A stretch of 64,000 nucleotides of DNA, taken from positions 186,001-250,000 of the forward strand of contig NZ_AXAP01000002.1 in assembly GCF_000472865.1 (NCBI RefSeq), written 5' to 3'. Made by a program: the position numbers and the translations under genes. The notes beneath the pieces are model-generated. The model had not been told where the DNA came from. It did not search any database and was given only the letters and a program-made list of their open reading frames with translations. This stretch comes from Bradyrhizobium elkanii WSM2783 (lineage in GTDB: Bacteria > Pseudomonadota > Alphaproteobacteria > Rhizobiales > Xanthobacteraceae). This document shows, piece by piece, positions 1-9,086 of the stretch (positions are counted from its first letter, which is position 1; every line of letters starts with the position of its first letter).

Positions 1-1276
1 CCTGCAGCTCGAGCGCGGCGAGTGGAACGGGACGTTCCTCCTGGACGTCGCTGAATTGGTCGAACATCGCAAGGTAGTGCTGGTGGGCACGCTCCCAGGC
101 GAAATCATCAGGCTCGCCCCAAAGCTTCCGGTAATCCGGCGAACCGGGATATGGATAGAGCGGCACCGGATCGTTGGCCCACACGCCGGCATCCTGCATC
201 CGGCGGCGCCAGCGCTGGACGACGGGATCCTCATCCTCCGGCATCTCGATCAGGTTGGCTTGCACGAACGGCACATGCCGGCGCGCTTCGACCAGCTGAT
301 CGGCAAGCTGGTCGGTGGTCATCTTGCAGTTCTTTGCCAGCGCTGCCCGTCCTTCCGGCGTCAGGCTCTCGACGCCCGCCTCGATCGACACGCAGCCGGC
401 ACGGCCGAGCAGCTCCAGCATCTCGGGACGCCACAGATCGATCCGTGTCTGCACGCCGAATTTGAGCCCGCGGCTAGTCAGGCCCTGCAGTAATTCGGCA
501 TTCGGCAGGAAGATCTCGTCGATGAAATAGAGATACTCGATGCCCTGGCTTCGCAAGCGGTCGATCTCTTCCAGAACGACGGCGGCAGGGCGCTTGCGAT
601 AGGCGTTGCGGAAATTTTCCTTGGCGCAGAACGTGCAGTTATACGGACAGCCGCGCGATGCCTCTACCTCGGCGCCGGGGCCGGTCGGCTGCGCCTCGAA
701 GCGATGATGGTGATGATGATGCCGTCGGATCATTTCGGTCGGCCAGCGCAGCGACGGCTGGTCCTTGAAGTTGACCGCCTGAGGTCCGCCGTTGATGCGA
801 ATTGAAGTGCCGTCAGTGAAGCACAGCCCAGCGAAATCGCGTTCACCATTGGCGAGCCGCAGGAGCGAGTGCTCGCACTCGCCCATCACGACGACGTCGA
901 CGCCAAGCTTCTTCAGCGCCACCCTCGGCGTGGTCGAGCCGTGCGGCCCGACGGCGACCAACTTCGGTGCAAGTCCCCGCAGTGAAAGTGTAAGCTCCTG
1001 CGGAACGCGCAGTTCGGGCGGCGCGCAGCGCCAGAACAGATACGTTGGCGCCGTGGTGACCACGACTATATCCGGCTTGAACGCGTGGAGTTCGGCCTCG
1101 ATTCCCGTGAGCGAAAGGCCGAACATGTGCGCATCGAGCAATAGCGTCGGATGCCCGGCTTCGCGCAGATAGTGCTCGGAGATCCCGAGTTCCAGGGGCA
1201 GGTGCGGAGAGCGGCAACCGAAATAGATGCTGCCGTCGAAATTCCAGTTTGGATTGATCAGGGCGACACGCCTCAT
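1..1276 (-). CDS. B12-binding-domain radical SAM protein (3' end outside window)
   Basis: The frame is open from ATG at 1276 to the window edge, giving at least 425 residues without the stop. The N-terminal third reads as a cobalamin-binding-type Rossmann domain. The radical SAM cluster motif CPYNCTFC follows, with cysteines at about residues 210, 214 and 217. Proteins of this architecture use a [4Fe-4S] cluster and S-adenosylmethionine, often for methyl transfer or ring rearrangement on unactivated carbon. The start overlaps the upstream epimerase stop by ATGA, so it is the last visible gene of a coupled operon. From memory, NCBI defines a B12/rSAM family (TIGR04295) from such rhizobial sugar loci; that label is unverified. 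A natural run of six histidines lies between the two domains. The substrate is unknown. Confidence 0.85.
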   Translation of the reverse strand, partial: MRRVALINPNWNFDGSIYFGCRSPHLPLELGISEHYLREAGHPTLLLDAHMFGLSLTGIEAELHAFKPDIVVVTTAPTYLFWRCAPPELRVPQELTLSLRGLAPKLVAVGPHGSTTPRVALKKLGVDVVVMGECEHSLLRLANGERDFAGLCFTDGTSIRINGGPQAVNFKDQPSLRWPTEMIRRHHHHHHRFEAQPTGPGAEVEASRGCPYNCTFCAKENFRNAYRKRPAAVVLEEIDRLRSQGIEYLYFIDEIFLPNAELLQGLTSRGLKFGVQTRIDLWRPEMLELLGRAGCVSIEAGVESLTPEGRAALAKNCKMTTDQLADQLVEARRHVPFVQANLIEMPEDEDPVVQRWRRRMQDAGVWANDPVPLYPYPGSPDYRKLWGEPDDFAWERAHQHYLAMFDQFSDVQEERPVPLAALELQ

Positions 1277-2337
1277 GCTGAGGCCTCCCTGTTCGGCATC
1301 GATTGTCCAAAACGGCTGTCAAGCCATGCGTGCAGGGTGTACAGCCCTTGCTGTAGGGAGATCTTCGGCATCCAGCCAAGCGCGGTGGAGAGCGCTCGCG
1401 TATCGGTGACGTACCAGGGCTGGTCGCCAGGCCGCCAATCCGCAAATGTGTATTTCGTCTTGCGACCGGTCAGTTGCGTGATGTGATCGATCAGCTCAAG
1501 CAGGCTCACCGAGTTGCACGGGCCTCCCCCCAGATTAAACACGCGGCCGCGCACCAGTGAGATCCGGTCCAGCGCCGTCAGCCAAGCATCGGCGGCATCC
1601 GAGACGTGCAGCGCGTCGCGGACCTGAAGGCCATCGCCATAGATTGTCAGCGGGGTGCCGCGGATGGCGCTCAGGAGGAAATGGGCGATCCAGCCCTGGT
1701 CCTCGGTCCCGAACTGTCGCGGTCCGTAGATGCAGCTCATGCGTATGACGACAGCCTGCAGGCCGAACACGCGGGCATAGTCGCGGACATATTGATCGGC
1801 CGTTCCCTTGGAGCAACCATAGGGGCTATAAAAGTCGAGCGGAGCGTTTTCGGATATTCCGTCCGAGAGCGTTTTGCTGACGGGCGCATAGCGGGCGCCG
1901 GTTCGCATGATCTGTGTGTCGTCGATCAGCCGGCCATACACCTTGTTCGTCGACGCAAAGAGCATCGGCGCGGATTTGTTGTGAAGGCGCACGGCCTCGA
2001 GCACATTGATGGTGCCGCGGGCGTTGATCTCGAAATCTCCGACCGGATCCGCCACGCTGTCGGTGACGGCGACCTGGGCCGCAAGGTGAAGCACGGCACG
2101 AGCTTCCCTCACGGCATCGATGACAGGAATCGGATCGCGGACATCGGCGACGACGATGTTGACCCGGTCGCCGTGTCTGGACTTGAGCCACTGCGCATTC
2201 TCGCGGACGCCGGCGCGGGCGAGATTGTCCAGGATGAGGACACTATTACCGCGGTCAGCGAGCCGGTCGACGAGATTGCAGCCGATAAAGCCGCACCCGC
2301 CGGTAATCAGCACAGGCCTGTTGTCTCTGTTCGTCAT
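1273..2337 (-). CDS. NAD-dependent epimerase/dehydratase (CDP-paratose 2-epimerase-like)
   Basis: This 354-residue extended short-chain dehydrogenase starts with the nucleotide-binding motif GGCGFIG at about residue 13. It carries the catalytic Tyr-x3-Lys as YGCSK (Tyr173, Lys177). The segment STNKVYG at about 129 is typical of CDP-paratose/tyvelose 2-epimerases and related NDP-sugar enzymes, so interconversion of a nucleotide-activated sugar is likely. The gene overlaps both neighbours by four bases (ATGA), which points to translational coupling inside the glycan-type operon. The exact sugar cannot be read from sequence. Confidence 0.85.
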   Translation of the reverse strand: MTNRDNRPVLITGGCGFIGCNLVDRLADRGNSVLILDNLARAGVRENAQWLKSRHGDRVNIVVADVRDPIPVIDAVREARAVLHLAAQVAVTDSVADPVGDFEINARGTINVLEAVRLHNKSAPMLFASTNKVYGRLIDDTQIMRTGARYAPVSKTLSDGISENAPLDFYSPYGCSKGTADQYVRDYARVFGLQAVVIRMSCIYGPRQFGTEDQGWIAHFLLSAIRGTPLTIYGDGLQVRDALHVSDAADAWLTALDRISLVRGRVFNLGGGPCNSVSLLELIDHITQLTGRKTKYTFADWRPGDQPWYVTDTRALSTALGWMPKISLQQGLYTLHAWLDSRFGQSMPNREASA

Positions 2338-3449
2338 GCGACCAATCCTCGTCGCGACAGTTCCGCCGCGGCTTGCTCGGCTTGGTCATCGGCAATCTGG
2401 TCCGCCAGATAATCAGCCAACTCCGCAAGGCCGTCTTCAAATCTGACGCTTGGCTCAAAGCCGAGCAGAGCGCGGCTCTTGGCTATATCTGCAAAGCAGT
2501 GCCGGATATCGCCGGCGCGATATTTGCCGGTGATCTCTGGCGCAATGTCCGAGCGTTCCATGACCCGGGCGAGATCCCGCGCGACCGAGACGATCGTGCG
2601 GCTTTGGCCCGAGCCGAGGTTGAACACGTCATTCCTCCGATCGGTCTCGATCGCGATCCGGCAGGCGCGGGCGACATCCTTCACATGAACAAAATCGCGC
2701 CGTTGCAAACCATCCTCGAACACCAGCGGACGGCGGCCATTGAGCAGGCGCGCGGCAAAGATCGCCAGCACGCCTGTATAGGGATTCGACAACGCCTGGC
2801 GCGGGCCGAACACATTGAAGAAGCGCAGAGCGATGGTCGGAATGCCATAGGCATTGCCTGTAATAAGGCACATGCGTTCCTGCGCATATTTGTTCAGCGC
2901 ATAGATTGAGCTCAAGGAGGGCGGCTTGGTTTCGGGCGTCGGCACGGGATCGAGGATGTGGCCTGCGGCGTCGCGCAATTCCCATTCACCGTTTCGGAGC
3001 TGGTCAATCGGCCGTTCATCCGGCGCCAGCTCGGCATGATGATCTACGGCGCGGTAAAGGCCTTCGCCATAGATGCTCATGGAGGAGGCGACGACGAGAC
3101 GTTCGACCGGACGTCTCGTCAAGGCTTGCAGCAAGGTCGCGGTGCCGAGTTCGTTGGTCCGCACATAGGAGTCGATGTCATACATGCTCTGGCCAACACC
3201 GACTGCCGAGGCCAGGTGCAGGACTATATCGGCGCCGCGCAAGGCACGTTCGACGGCAAGCACGTCGGTGATGTCTCCGACGACAAGTTCAGCCTCCCGA
3301 TGGAGATAGGAGGGACGCTCGCGTTGCGCACCGTGAATCTGGGGCGAGAGGTTGTCGAACAGCCTGACTTCGTAACCAGCGCCAAGCAGCGCGTCCGCCG
3401 CGTGGGAGCCGATGAAGCCAGCGCCACCGGTAATCAATACTCGTGTCAT
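2334..3449 (-). CDS. NAD-dependent epimerase/dehydratase (second paralogue)
   Basis: This is a second extended SDR, 371 residues from ATG at 3449. That start places GGAGFIGSH close to the N-terminus, and an AAGGAAG sequence lies upstream; a TTG seven codons earlier is possible but less likely. The catalytic motif is YALNK (Tyr183, Lys187). The sequence resembles dTDP-rhamnose/UDP-glucose 4-epimerase-type enzymes, with the common C-terminal substrate-binding region. Together with the next gene it would give two successive steps on an NDP-sugar. The low similarity between the two paralogues suggests different substrates. Confidence 0.85.
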   Translation of the reverse strand: MTRVLITGGAGFIGSHAADALLGAGYEVRLFDNLSPQIHGAQRERPSYLHREAELVVGDITDVLAVERALRGADIVLHLASAVGVGQSMYDIDSYVRTNELGTATLLQALTRRPVERLVVASSMSIYGEGLYRAVDHHAELAPDERPIDQLRNGEWELRDAAGHILDPVPTPETKPPSLSSIYALNKYAQERMCLITGNAYGIPTIALRFFNVFGPRQALSNPYTGVLAIFAARLLNGRRPLVFEDGLQRRDFVHVKDVARACRIAIETDRRNDVFNLGSGQSRTIVSVARDLARVMERSDIAPEITGKYRAGDIRHCFADIAKSRALLGFEPSVRFEDGLAELADYLADQIADDQAEQAAAELSRRGLVA

Positions 3450-3563
3450 TCGCCTTCGCTTCCTTGCCAAATGTCAGACCGGGTCTTGCGACCAGCCAGG
3501 GATGAAAGTGGGTGCGCGCTCCGATGGCCGATCGACCGACGCGCCAGTCACATTTGGAGTCAG

Positions 3564-3588
3564 AAGCGGTGCAACGAATGTTCGTTCC
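3564..3588 (-). promoter_or_regulatory. Weak promoter-like site in the 209-bp gap upstream of the epimerase pair
   Basis: The gap 3450-3658 is the only long break in the ten-gene run. On the minus strand it contains GGAAC (3584-3588) followed after 16 bases by GCTT, where the EcfG-type consensus would have CGTT. The -35 half is good and the -10 half is poor. A local promoter would separate the epimerase/radical SAM genes from the upstream part of the operon. No gene is seen in the gap. Confidence 0.25.
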
Positions 3589-3658
3589 TCAAAAATGTAC
3601 AAACAATGTTTTCTCTAACTTCGATCAATAACATGAGTGAAAATCGTGGGCGGATTGC

Positions 3659-4867
3659 TCAAAACGGAAGGCCATGCCGAAGCGGAGCTAGCCCGAGATG
3701 CGCCGCGACCGTTGCGCCGATATCGGAAAAGCCGACGCGCTTGCCGATCGGTGATCTTTGGGTGCTGCTGCGGAGCAGGATAGGCACCTGCTCGCGCGTG
3801 TGATCGGTGCCGCTCCAGGTTGGATCGCAGCCATGGTCCGCGGTGATCACGAGCAGGTCGTCGCTCTTCAGCCGCGCCGTCAGTTCGGGCAGCCGGGCAT
3901 CGAATGCCTCGAGCGCCGCCGCGTAGCCGGCGACATCGCGTCGGTGCCCGTAGACGGTGTCGAAATCGACAAAATTGGCAAACAGAAGCCCGCCGTCCGC
4001 AAGGCTGTTCAAGCTGTCCAACGTGCAAGAGAACAGCGCGTCGTTGTTGTCGCCGCGTTTGTTCCGGCCGGTGCCGCGGTGGGCAAAGATGTCGTCGATC
4101 TTGCCGATCGAGATGATATCACGGCCATCTGCTACACAGGCGTCGAGAAGGGTCGGTTCGGGAGGGGGAACCGAGAAATCCCGCCGATGCGGCGTTCGCC
4201 TGAAGTCGCCTTTCGACGTGCCGACAAAGGGGCGCGCGATCACGCGGCCGATGTTCAGGGGATCGAGCAGCCGACGCGCAATCGCGCACACCTCGTAGAG
4301 CCGCTGGAGTCCAAAGGATCCTTCATGGGCTGCGATCTGGAAGACGCTGTCGCCGGAAGTGTAGCAGATCGCTTCGCCGGTCTGCATGTGCTGCACGCCG
4401 AGCGAATCGATGATCTCGGTCCCGGAGGCGTGTCGGTTTCCAATGATGCCGGGCAGGGCCGCTTCCTCGCACAGACGTTCGACGAGATCTGAAGGAAAGC
4501 AGGGGATGGTCCTTGGGAAATATCCCCAGTCGAACGGCACCGGAACGCCGGCGATCTCCCAGTGGCCGGAGGGCGTGTCCTTGCCCTTGGACAGTTCGCT
4601 GGCGCAGCCAAACTGCCGAGGCGAAGCGTCGATGCCATCGAGACCAGGCGGCACACGGCCGGTCGCAAGACGGCATGCCTCCCCGAGCCCGAGATCGACG
4701 AGGTTGGGTATGCGAAGGGGGCCTTCGCGTCGGTCGTTATCGGCGTGACCGAGTGCACAGGCGTGTGCGATATGGCCGACCGTATCGGCTCCTTCGTCTC
4801 CGTAGAGGCTCGCATCCGGAGCGGCACCGATCCCGGCGGAGTCCATCACGAGGATCAGGGCACGCAT
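3659..4867 (-). CDS. deoB: Phosphopentomutase
   Basis: This 402-residue protein has the usual length for DeoB, an alkaline-phosphatase-superfamily enzyme that interconverts ribose 1-phosphate and ribose 5-phosphate (or the deoxy forms) in the cytoplasm. The N-terminal metal motif with Asp9 in [12 protein letters not shown] is present. So are the phosphorylatable Thr98 in [11 protein letters not shown] and the C-terminal metal motif [15 protein letters not shown]. Normally it sits with nucleoside catabolism genes; here it lies inside a sugar-modification operon, so its local role may be to supply a pentose 1-phosphate. It overlaps the glycosidase-like gene by 13 bases. Confidence 0.93.
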   Translation of the reverse strand: MRALILVMDSAGIGAAPDASLYGDEGADTVGHIAHACALGHADNDRREGPLRIPNLVDLGLGEACRLATGRVPPGLDGIDASPRQFGCASELSKGKDTPSGHWEIAGVPVPFDWGYFPRTIPCFPSDLVERLCEEAALPGIIGNRHASGTEIIDSLGVQHMQTGEAICYTSGDSVFQIAAHEGSFGLQRLYEVCAIARRLLDPLNIGRVIARPFVGTSKGDFRRTPHRRDFSVPPPEPTLLDACVADGRDIISIGKIDDIFAHRGTGRNKRGDNNDALFSCTLDSLNSLADGGLLFANFVDFDTVYGHRRDVAGYAAALEAFDARLPELTARLKSDDLLVITADHGCDPTWSGTDHTREQVPILLRSSTQRSPIGKRVGFSDIGATVAAHLGLAPLRHGLPF

Positions 4868-5814
4868 GTCTGCTCTCTTGCTTCGATGAGTGCCGGAGAA
4901 GCCATGAGCCCTGTCTTGAGCCCCGTCTTGGCCGCATAGCGCTCGACCATTCCAGCGCAGAAGTCGGCAAATTCGTTTGGGTCAAGTGGCGGGCTGGTAT
5001 GGTGCGGGGCGATGCCGCGGTGTTCCGGCGTGAAGCAGAAGGTAAGGGTGACGTCAAACTCTGCCAGCGCGTCCATCTGGCGATCGAACCAGTCAGTCGC
5101 GTTGGGCCGAAAGCTGTCGGCCCAGGACAGGCCGGTCCGCAGATGCCTGACGCCGAGCCGGCGCATCCAGCGCACCGCGTCATGGAGGCGATGATCGTCG
5201 AAGTGAAACCATTGGCATAGTCCCATCGCATGCGAATAGTCGGCGAACAGCTCCAGTCCTGCCTTCGGCGTGCCGTCCTCGCGCAGCAACCCCATGTGGA
5301 AATGCCGGTAATAAGAAGAGCCTTCGGCTTCCCTGTGCCGCGTCGTCGCCTCCCAGGTGGAGGGCAGATCGTAGAGGCTGTACCAGTGGATCCGCGGCGC
5401 GCGGCCGATCAGTAGTTCCGCGGTGCGCTTGAGCCCCCAGGCTTGCACCTCCTCGGCTCCAAACGAGGAGACGCCGACTTCCGTCACCCACACTGGCAGC
5501 GAGACGATTGCCTTGATTTCCGCAAGCTTATTCGGCCATTCGTCGATCTGCCACAGGTTCCAGTCAAGCGGAAAGCCGTGTACGGCGACCGCCTCGAAAT
5601 GCTCAAGTACGCCGCGCGTCTGCATGTTGCGCATAAAGGAGGGGTCGATCGGCGAAATGCCGCCGAGCACCCGCGGCAGTACCGGATGAACGGCGCGGAT
5701 CGCCTTACCCGCAGCGACAGCGAGCTCGGCGAACTTCACCCAGTCTGGATCGATCAGGATATCCCAATGCGACTTGTTATTCGGCTCGTTCCAGATCTTC
5801 GCCGCTTCAATCAT
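4855..5814 (-). CDS. Glycoside hydrolase-like TIM-barrel protein, apparently circularly permuted
   Basis: This 319-residue protein resembles clan A glycosidases such as GH39 beta-xylosidases. The acid/base motif WNEPN (Glu10) is at the very N-terminus. A candidate nucleophile lies about 100 residues later in VTEVG (Glu112). The segment that normally precedes the NEP strand ([12 protein letters not shown] at about 220, a D-x3-L helix, then [11 protein letters not shown] and [13 protein letters not shown]) instead follows it. This gives strand order 4-8 then 1-3. The start overlaps the upstream methyltransferase stop by ATGA, so the N-terminus is not a mis-called start. There is no signal peptide, so cytoplasmic action on a pathway intermediate is inferred. 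Confidence 0.7.
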   Translation of the reverse strand: MIEAAKIWNEPNNKSHWDILIDPDWVKFAELAVAAGKAIRAVHPVLPRVLGGISPIDPSFMRNMQTRGVLEHFEAVAVHGFPLDWNLWQIDEWPNKLAEIKAIVSLPVWVTEVGVSSFGAEEVQAWGLKRTAELLIGRAPRIHWYSLYDLPSTWEATTRHREAEGSSYYRHFHMGLLREDGTPKAGLELFADYSHAMGLCQWFHFDDHRLHDAVRWMRRLGVRHLRTGLSWADSFRPNATDWFDRQMDALAEFDVTLTFCFTPEHRGIAPHHTSPPLDPNEFADFCAGMVERYAAKTGLKTGLMASPALIEAREQTCVP

Positions 5815-6578
5815 CGGATTGCGCCCTGCGATGGATAGACTGGACCCTCGTCCTGGGGCCGTGTCGCCCTCCGGCAGAAATAGACCTCATCTTCGGGATG
5901 GTCTACAATGACGAACCCGGCGCTGCGCAGCATCGCCTCGACGCAAGCGCGGTTCGGCACCCACCAGTTGGTTGGATCATCAGCGTAATTGTTCTCGATG
6001 AAGTGCAATTTCGGATACCCCGAACGATCGAACTGGTCCGCTGTCCAGAAATCGTAGTTCTTGTCCACGGGATCGATCCGATTGTCGCCGCGTAGCATCG
6101 ATTGGAACAGCATAAGATCCTTGGCGACGTGCTCATGGATCAGGTCCAGCGCGAGCAGCGGATGGCGAAGGTGATAGAGCACGCCCATGAAAATCACGAG
6201 GTCGAATCTCTCCCGGAGCAGGCCGACGTCATAGGCGGATAGTTGGCGAAACTCGATCTTGAGCCCATTCACTTCCGCGGCAAACCGAGCTTGCGCCAGA
6301 TATTCCTCGTCGGTATCGAGCCCGAGCACGCGATCGGCGCCGCGTCGCTTCATCTCCATGGCATAGAAGCCGGCGTTACAGCCGATATCGAGTACGGTCT
6401 TTCCTTCGAGGTTTTCCGGTATGACGCGGGAGAACCGTCGCCATTTCACAGCGGGGTAATCGCCGAGGAAATGCGCCGGCGCCGTGCTGATGCCCCTTAG
6501 GTCAAGGTTGTGAAACCACGGGCCAAGCGCGTCGACGCGGCGCCGGATTTCCTCTTGAGAGAGCGTGTCGCTGGTCAT
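5811..6578 (-). CDS. SAM-dependent methyltransferase
   Basis: This 255-residue class I methyltransferase has motif I as VLDIGCNAGFYAMEM and an acidic loop at GLDTDEE. The rest reads like the tRNA-modifying CmoB/UbiG superfamily that also includes sugar and small-molecule methyltransferases. From memory it matches the NCBI family called Rta_06860 (TIGR04290), defined from loci with this gene content; that is unverified. It overlaps both neighbours by four bases. The likely role is methylation of the sugar or cyclitol product of the operon. Confidence 0.85.
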   Translation of the reverse strand: MTSDTLSQEEIRRRVDALGPWFHNLDLRGISTAPAHFLGDYPAVKWRRFSRVIPENLEGKTVLDIGCNAGFYAMEMKRRGADRVLGLDTDEEYLAQARFAAEVNGLKIEFRQLSAYDVGLLRERFDLVIFMGVLYHLRHPLLALDLIHEHVAKDLMLFQSMLRGDNRIDPVDKNYDFWTADQFDRSGYPKLHFIENNYADDPTNWWVPNRACVEAMLRSAGFVIVDHPEDEVYFCRRATRPQDEGPVYPSQGAIR

Positions 6579-7384
6579 AAGACCCCTTCACTGTTCGCGT
6601 TTACGTATGATCGAACGGCATCGTTCGGTGAACCGGCCGATAGTTTCGATCGGTCGTCGCCCCCGTCGCCGTTTGCCAGCAATGCCATCGCGGCGCGGTA
6701 GCCGTTCACAGTGCCGACATCGACGTAGGACTCTCCCGATCTAACGCCGATGCCGTGCCCGCCGGCATCGAGATAGGCGTTCACCAGTGTCCCAAAATAT
6801 TCGTCGCGGCAGCTCCGCTGCTTCCAGAGCAGCCGAAGATCGCGAAATCCGGTAGCTGACATCTTGAATGCACCCCAGATCCAGTTCGAAGTCGCGTCGG
6901 CTTGCTTGACCTGAATCTGCCGTACGTTGTCGCCGTCGAGCACCACCGCGTCGAAGAATTCGGGACATTCGACCGGGAACAACAGGAAGGACAGATCGAC
7001 ATCCGGCAGCGTCTTCAGCGCCCCTTTCGGAAACCACACGGTGTCGGGCAGCCCGACCATGACACTGTCATGATGTCCGATGACGGTGCTCGCCCTGAAC
7101 ACCGCGTCGCAAAGTCCCGAAGCCTCCGGCTGCACGACGTAGGCGAGCTGAGCGGTGTCGTAATGGTCGCCGAAATATTCAAGGATGTCGGATTTGCCGG
7201 GGGAGATGACGAAGCAGATCTTGTCGGCCCCGCCGAGGATCAGGCGCTCGATCAGATATTCGGAGACGGCGCAGGGGCGGTCGGCGCCGTTGTCGCGCCG
7301 GCTCCCGACCGGCAGCAACTCCTTCGAAAACGCCAGTGGCTGAATGCGACTGCCGCGGCCGGCGGCCGGAACGATGCCCCACAT
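6575..7384 (-). CDS. Sugar-1-phosphate nucleotidyltransferase
   Basis: From ATG at 7384 the protein is 269 residues and begins MWGIVPAAGRGSRIQPL. This is the pyrophosphorylase signature G-x-G-x-R followed by the Lys of FSKELLPVG. Such enzymes join NTP and a sugar 1-phosphate to make an NDP-sugar. The frame remains open upstream to 7570, but that part is out-of-frame sequence from the glycosyltransferase gene and is not plausible protein. The next gene upstream stops at 7386. It probably makes the activated sugar used by the two epimerases. Confidence 0.87.
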   Translation of the reverse strand: MWGIVPAAGRGSRIQPLAFSKELLPVGSRRDNGADRPCAVSEYLIERLILGGADKICFVISPGKSDILEYFGDHYDTAQLAYVVQPEASGLCDAVFRASTVIGHHDSVMVGLPDTVWFPKGALKTLPDVDLSFLLFPVECPEFFDAVVLDGDNVRQIQVKQADATSNWIWGAFKMSATGFRDLRLLWKQRSCRDEYFGTLVNAYLDAGGHGIGVRSGESYVDVGTVNGYRAAMALLANGDGGDDRSKLSAGSPNDAVRSYVNANSEGVL

Positions 7385-7385
7385 C

Positions 7386-8489
7386 TCAGGTCTCCTCGGC
7401 TTCCGTTTGGCGTGCGCCTCGGCGCCCCGTTTGCTCCAGTAGCGCAATGAGTTCGCTGGCGCGTTTCCCGGAGCTATGCTGGTCCAACGCCCGCTCGCGT
7501 GCGCGCTTGGCGATGCGCAGGAGCTCCGCGTCGTCCGCCTCGAGCGCGGCAGCGGTGTCGCGTTCATCATGCGCTATCAGGATTTCCTCGCCCGGAGCGA
7601 AGAATGCCTCGAAACCGTCCCAGCTATCGCTGAGCAGAGGTACGCCACACGCCGCCGCTTCGAACAAGCGGCCTGACGGACACCAGCCCATTTTAGCCAT
7701 TGCGCGGCGTGTGACGTTGAGCGTCAGCCGAGACGAGGCAAAGAACGGCGCGTGCTCGGACGGCGGCAGGTGCCGAACGAAGTAGATGTTGGGTGACCAC
7801 GGAAAACTGTCCGGATATTGCGCGCCGCCAATCAGGAATCGAAGGTCCTGCCTTGCGCGTGCCGGTTCGACGAACAGGGTTTCTAGCGCGAGCTGCCGAT
7901 CTTCCGAATAGGTCCCGAGATAGGAGAGGGCAGCGCGATAATGCGGTTGCGGCGGCACTGGCCGATGCACGTCGGCGTCGACGTGCCCATAGAGCGGCTG
8001 TACATTGCGCGCGCCTAGCTTGTGGCGGAACTCCTCCAATACACGGGGTCCGCCTGTGAAGCTCAGGACAAGCTCAAATCTACCGAGATCACCCGGACCG
8101 ATATAAGGTACCGCCTCTCCCGCCTGCAGCTTGGAGAGCGTGACGGGCGTATCGAGATCATAGAACACTGGAATGGCGTGGCTCTGATCCAGGATCAGCT
8201 CGGTCGCCGAGATGGCATCGGGACAATAGGAGGTGACGATCGCCGCATCGGCGCAAAGGATATGGTCACGCGCCTTGGCACGGATATCGTCCCACGCCGA
8301 GAACAGCTCCAGGTGCCCGCCCGGCAACTCGAACATGTCTCTTGCGCCGGCATAATAAGGGACGTCGCGCTCGAAGAACACGATCGTGTGGCCGGATCGC
8401 ACAAGATGCTTGCAAAGGCCACGCCACAGCGTGGCATGGCCATTGCCCCAGGACGATGAGATCGTCAGGCCGAAAATCACGATCTTCAC
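7386..8489 (-). CDS. Glycosyltransferase, CgeB-like
   Basis: This 367-residue protein starts MKIVIFGLTISSSWGNGHA. The C-terminal GT-B-type donor-binding region reads GRLFEAAACGVPLLSDSWDGFE, as in CgeB-like spore maturation and capsule glycosyltransferases. The acceptor is unknown. Its start overlaps the end of the histidine phosphatase gene by four bases. It is presumably the enzyme that transfers the modified sugar made by this operon. Confidence 0.82.
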   Translation of the reverse strand: MKIVIFGLTISSSWGNGHATLWRGLCKHLVRSGHTIVFFERDVPYYAGARDMFELPGGHLELFSAWDDIRAKARDHILCADAAIVTSYCPDAISATELILDQSHAIPVFYDLDTPVTLSKLQAGEAVPYIGPGDLGRFELVLSFTGGPRVLEEFRHKLGARNVQPLYGHVDADVHRPVPPQPHYRAALSYLGTYSEDRQLALETLFVEPARARQDLRFLIGGAQYPDSFPWSPNIYFVRHLPPSEHAPFFASSRLTLNVTRRAMAKMGWCPSGRLFEAAACGVPLLSDSWDGFEAFFAPGEEILIAHDERDTAAALEADDAELLRIAKRARERALDQHSSGKRASELIALLEQTGRRGARQTEAEET

Positions 8490-9082
8490 GTCGGCACCCG
8501 TTGATTGATTTGCGCGATGCGGATTCCCGCCTTGTCGACGACCAGGGTGCTGACGCTGGCAGGATCGACCTCGATCGAGAGAAAGTTATCGAGCGGGGTT
8601 CCCGAATAATGCAGGAGTGCGGCGCGGATCGGTTCGGCGTGGCTGACGATGACAACCGTGCCGTCGGTCCGGTCGCGACCGAGCTGTTCCACATGCTCGA
8701 CGACCCGCTCCTGCATGATATGCATGCTTTCGCCGTTTGGCGGACAGCTTGCACCTCGTTTCTCATTCCACCGCGCCCAGCCCGGATCGTTTTTGAGTGA
8801 CGCGAATGGTTGACCGGTCCAGTCGCCACAGTCGATCTCGTCGACCGCCGGTACGATCTCGACCGGCAGGCAGAAACGCCAGGCTAGAATAGCCGCTGAT
8901 TGTCGCGCGCGCGGCTGCGGGCTCGCCTGAACCGCGGAAGGGGCGTGCCGGATCAGCTCGGCGCAGCACGCCATCTGCAGACAGCCGAAGTCATCGAGCT
9001 CAACGCCGACCATCCGGCCACAAAGCACTTGCCCGAGCAGCGCATGATGACCGTGGCGAACAAGGTGAATGGTCTGCACCAT
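8486..9082 (-). CDS. Histidine phosphatase family protein
   Basis: The protein is about 198 residues from ATG at 9082, which places the catalytic LVRHG motif at residues 6-10 as usual and leaves a five-base gap after the inositol synthase stop. An ATG at 9100 is an alternative. The family (phosphoglycerate mutase-like) removes phosphate through a phosphohistidine. A second conserved histidine appears in IVSHAEPIRA. Being directly downstream of inositol-3-phosphate synthase, it may dephosphorylate inositol phosphate or a later sugar phosphate; that is inference from context. Confidence 0.85.
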   Translation of the reverse strand: MVQTIHLVRHGHHALLGQVLCGRMVGVELDDFGCLQMACCAELIRHAPSAVQASPQPRARQSAAILAWRFCLPVEIVPAVDEIDCGDWTGQPFASLKNDPGWARWNEKRGASCPPNGESMHIMQERVVEHVEQLGRDRTDGTVVIVSHAEPIRAALLHYSGTPLDNFLSIEVDPASVSTLVVDKAGIRIAQINQRVPT

Positions 9083-9086
9083 TGGC

